This document shows, in pieces, positions 63,001 through 64,000 of a DNA stretch of 64,000 nt. Source of the stretch: Brachypodius melanocephalos (taxonomy: Eukaryota; Chordata; Aves; Passeriformes; Pycnonotidae); assembly GCA_013398615.1 (NCBI GenBank), contig VZSR01000393.1, forward strand, positions 4,712,888 to 4,776,887, given 5' to 3'. Within the stretch, counting starts at the first letter, position 1. Each line of letters opens with the position of its first letter. The translations under genes and the position numbers were made by a program. The notes beneath the pieces are model-generated. The model was not told the origin of the DNA and searched no databases. It saw only the letters and a list, made by a program, of their open reading frames with translations.

Positions 63001-63121
63001 CTGTCTTTTGCAATAGCAGAAGTTACTGTTCAACTACAGTGCTTTTCAGAAATGTCAGGCATGACATGATTTTGTTGTTTGAGTGGGATGCAGAGTATCT
63101 CTTATTGCACAAAGTTTTGTT
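60011..63121. other. Non-coding DNA, nothing recognised
   Basis: No gene is recognised. Frames up to 132 codons (62376-62774, minus) overlap a 99-codon plus-strand frame and contain a poly-Lys segment that is merely a T run. A T-rich run with one A interruption lies at 61732-61749. Confidence 0.55.
62704..62717 (+). promoter_or_regulatory. CTCF-like core motif
   Basis: CCAGCAGATGGTAG matches 13 of 14 positions of the pattern CCASYAGRKGGCRS and is the best CTCF-like site noticed. Occupancy cannot be judged from sequence. Confidence 0.35.
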
Positions 63122-63245
63122 GGCAAGTGGATAGAGCACAGAGGTGATGGATTGAGGAGGTAAAATTAGCTGGTGACATGGTCTTGGGCAACTCTTTTCA
63201 CCACAGGTTCCTTTTTTCAGATGAGTATGAGATTTCTGATAACCA
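63122..63245 (+). mobile_element. Probable MIR SINE remnant
   Basis: The order of short blocks follows MIR: GTGGATAGAGCACAGAGG (63128-63145), then TTAGCTGGTGACATGGTC running into TTGGGCAACTCTTTTCACC, then GGTTCCTTTTTTCAGATGAG. The match spans the body and conserved core of the SINE with small gaps. It is highly diverged, as expected for an element spread before the amniote groups separated. Confidence 0.6.
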
Positions 63246-64000
63246 CTGTCAGGTTGAGCGAACTAAAATATTACTCAAGAATACTGAATATTACTTCATG
63301 TGCACATGCCTTTCCTTGACTGTCTCAAACCATGTATTTGGGTCAGTTTGCCTGCGTGTTTTGAAAGGCCTCGTTTTATTCACCCTCTGAACTGGAAGAA
63401 GAAACTGTACCACAATTGTACAGTCTGACACTTCACAGGAGAAGGTGATTTTAAAAGCAGTCCTAACAGAGAGCTTTAATACCTGGAGTTTTCAATTCAT
63501 TTCTGGAAATAAAACAAGGGAGAAATACTGCAGGAAGTTACAGTGGATATTTTGATTTGTTTTTAAATGAATTAGTCTGAATTTTTTGTGTGATTACTTT
63601 GTTTTGCTGGAATGTTCTCACAAATGCTATCAGTTTTGGAAAGTTCATGGATGCAAGGGATTTTTAAGAGGAGAGGTCCAACTATTAGTAGATGATATTT
63701 CCAATTAATGTTCTTAATATGAGTCTGAGCCTGCATGTGATATGATACGCTGAGGACAAGGGAAATGTCAATCATTCCAACCTGTCCCAACTTCTCGGTG
63801 TAAAAATTTCAGGCAAATGTTTTAAAATTAACTTCTCAATCAGTGATCTTCAAATAACAGAATTATATTGTGCATTTTCTTGGGCTGACGTAAAGAGGGG
63901 AGAGTTTCAGGTGGTTGACCCAAAATGAAGGATAAAAAGAAAAGAGGAAAAATAAGAGCACATCTTCTTGCATAAACTACTCTCACTGTCTGTTCAGCTG
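63246..64000. other. Non-coding DNA, nothing recognised
   Basis: AT-rich sequence with frames of 72 codons or fewer. No splice-site pair, repeat or RNA gene was noticed. Confidence 0.5.

Overview
The window looks like a piece of vertebrate nuclear DNA, most likely from a bird or another sauropsid. The base composition is AT-rich and CpG-poor. Interspersed repeats are very sparse. The one clear mobile element is a decayed CR1-type LINE, and two stretches look like very old MIR SINE remnants. There is no sign of prokaryotic gene density, Shine-Dalgarno spacing, operons, CRISPR arrays or tRNA/rRNA genes.

I cannot support any protein-coding gene. All open frames are short (the longest is 204 codons, 23085-23699 on the minus strand). 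None shows a recognisable domain, and they overlap one another in several frames, as chance frames do. The best reading is a gene desert or a very large intron. Two short exon-like segments (15958-16016 and 31347-31390, both plus strand) carry good splice-site pairs. They are candidates only.

Layout. 1-20.4 kb: mixed single-copy non-coding DNA with a small tandem duplication near 6.0 kb, a CpG-bearing exon-like or promoter-like patch at 15.9-16.0 kb and a perfect 20-bp palindrome at 16.2 kb. 20.4-29.0 kb: free of recognised transposons, richer in homeodomain, E-box and palindromic motifs, and the most plausible cluster of conserved regulatory elements. It holds the most striking signal of the window, a 97-bp inverted repeat (arms 23511-23607 and 25142-25238, 90 of 97 bases matching, no gaps). 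29.0-34.4 kb: a small GGGCT repeat, an exon-like segment and a CTCF-like site. 34.47-35.39 kb: CR1 reverse-transcriptase remnant. 35.4-64 kb: more T-rich and G-rich non-coding DNA with two MIR-like remnants (about 40.44 and 63.12 kb), homopolymer runs, a 0.7-kb pyrimidine-rich block (54.7-55.4 kb), a candidate regulatory element near 59.9 kb and a second CTCF-like site at 62.7 kb.

No set of genes works together here. If the window has a function, it is probably regulatory: several candidate enhancers acting on a gene outside the window. All conservation claims are inference, because no alignment was available.
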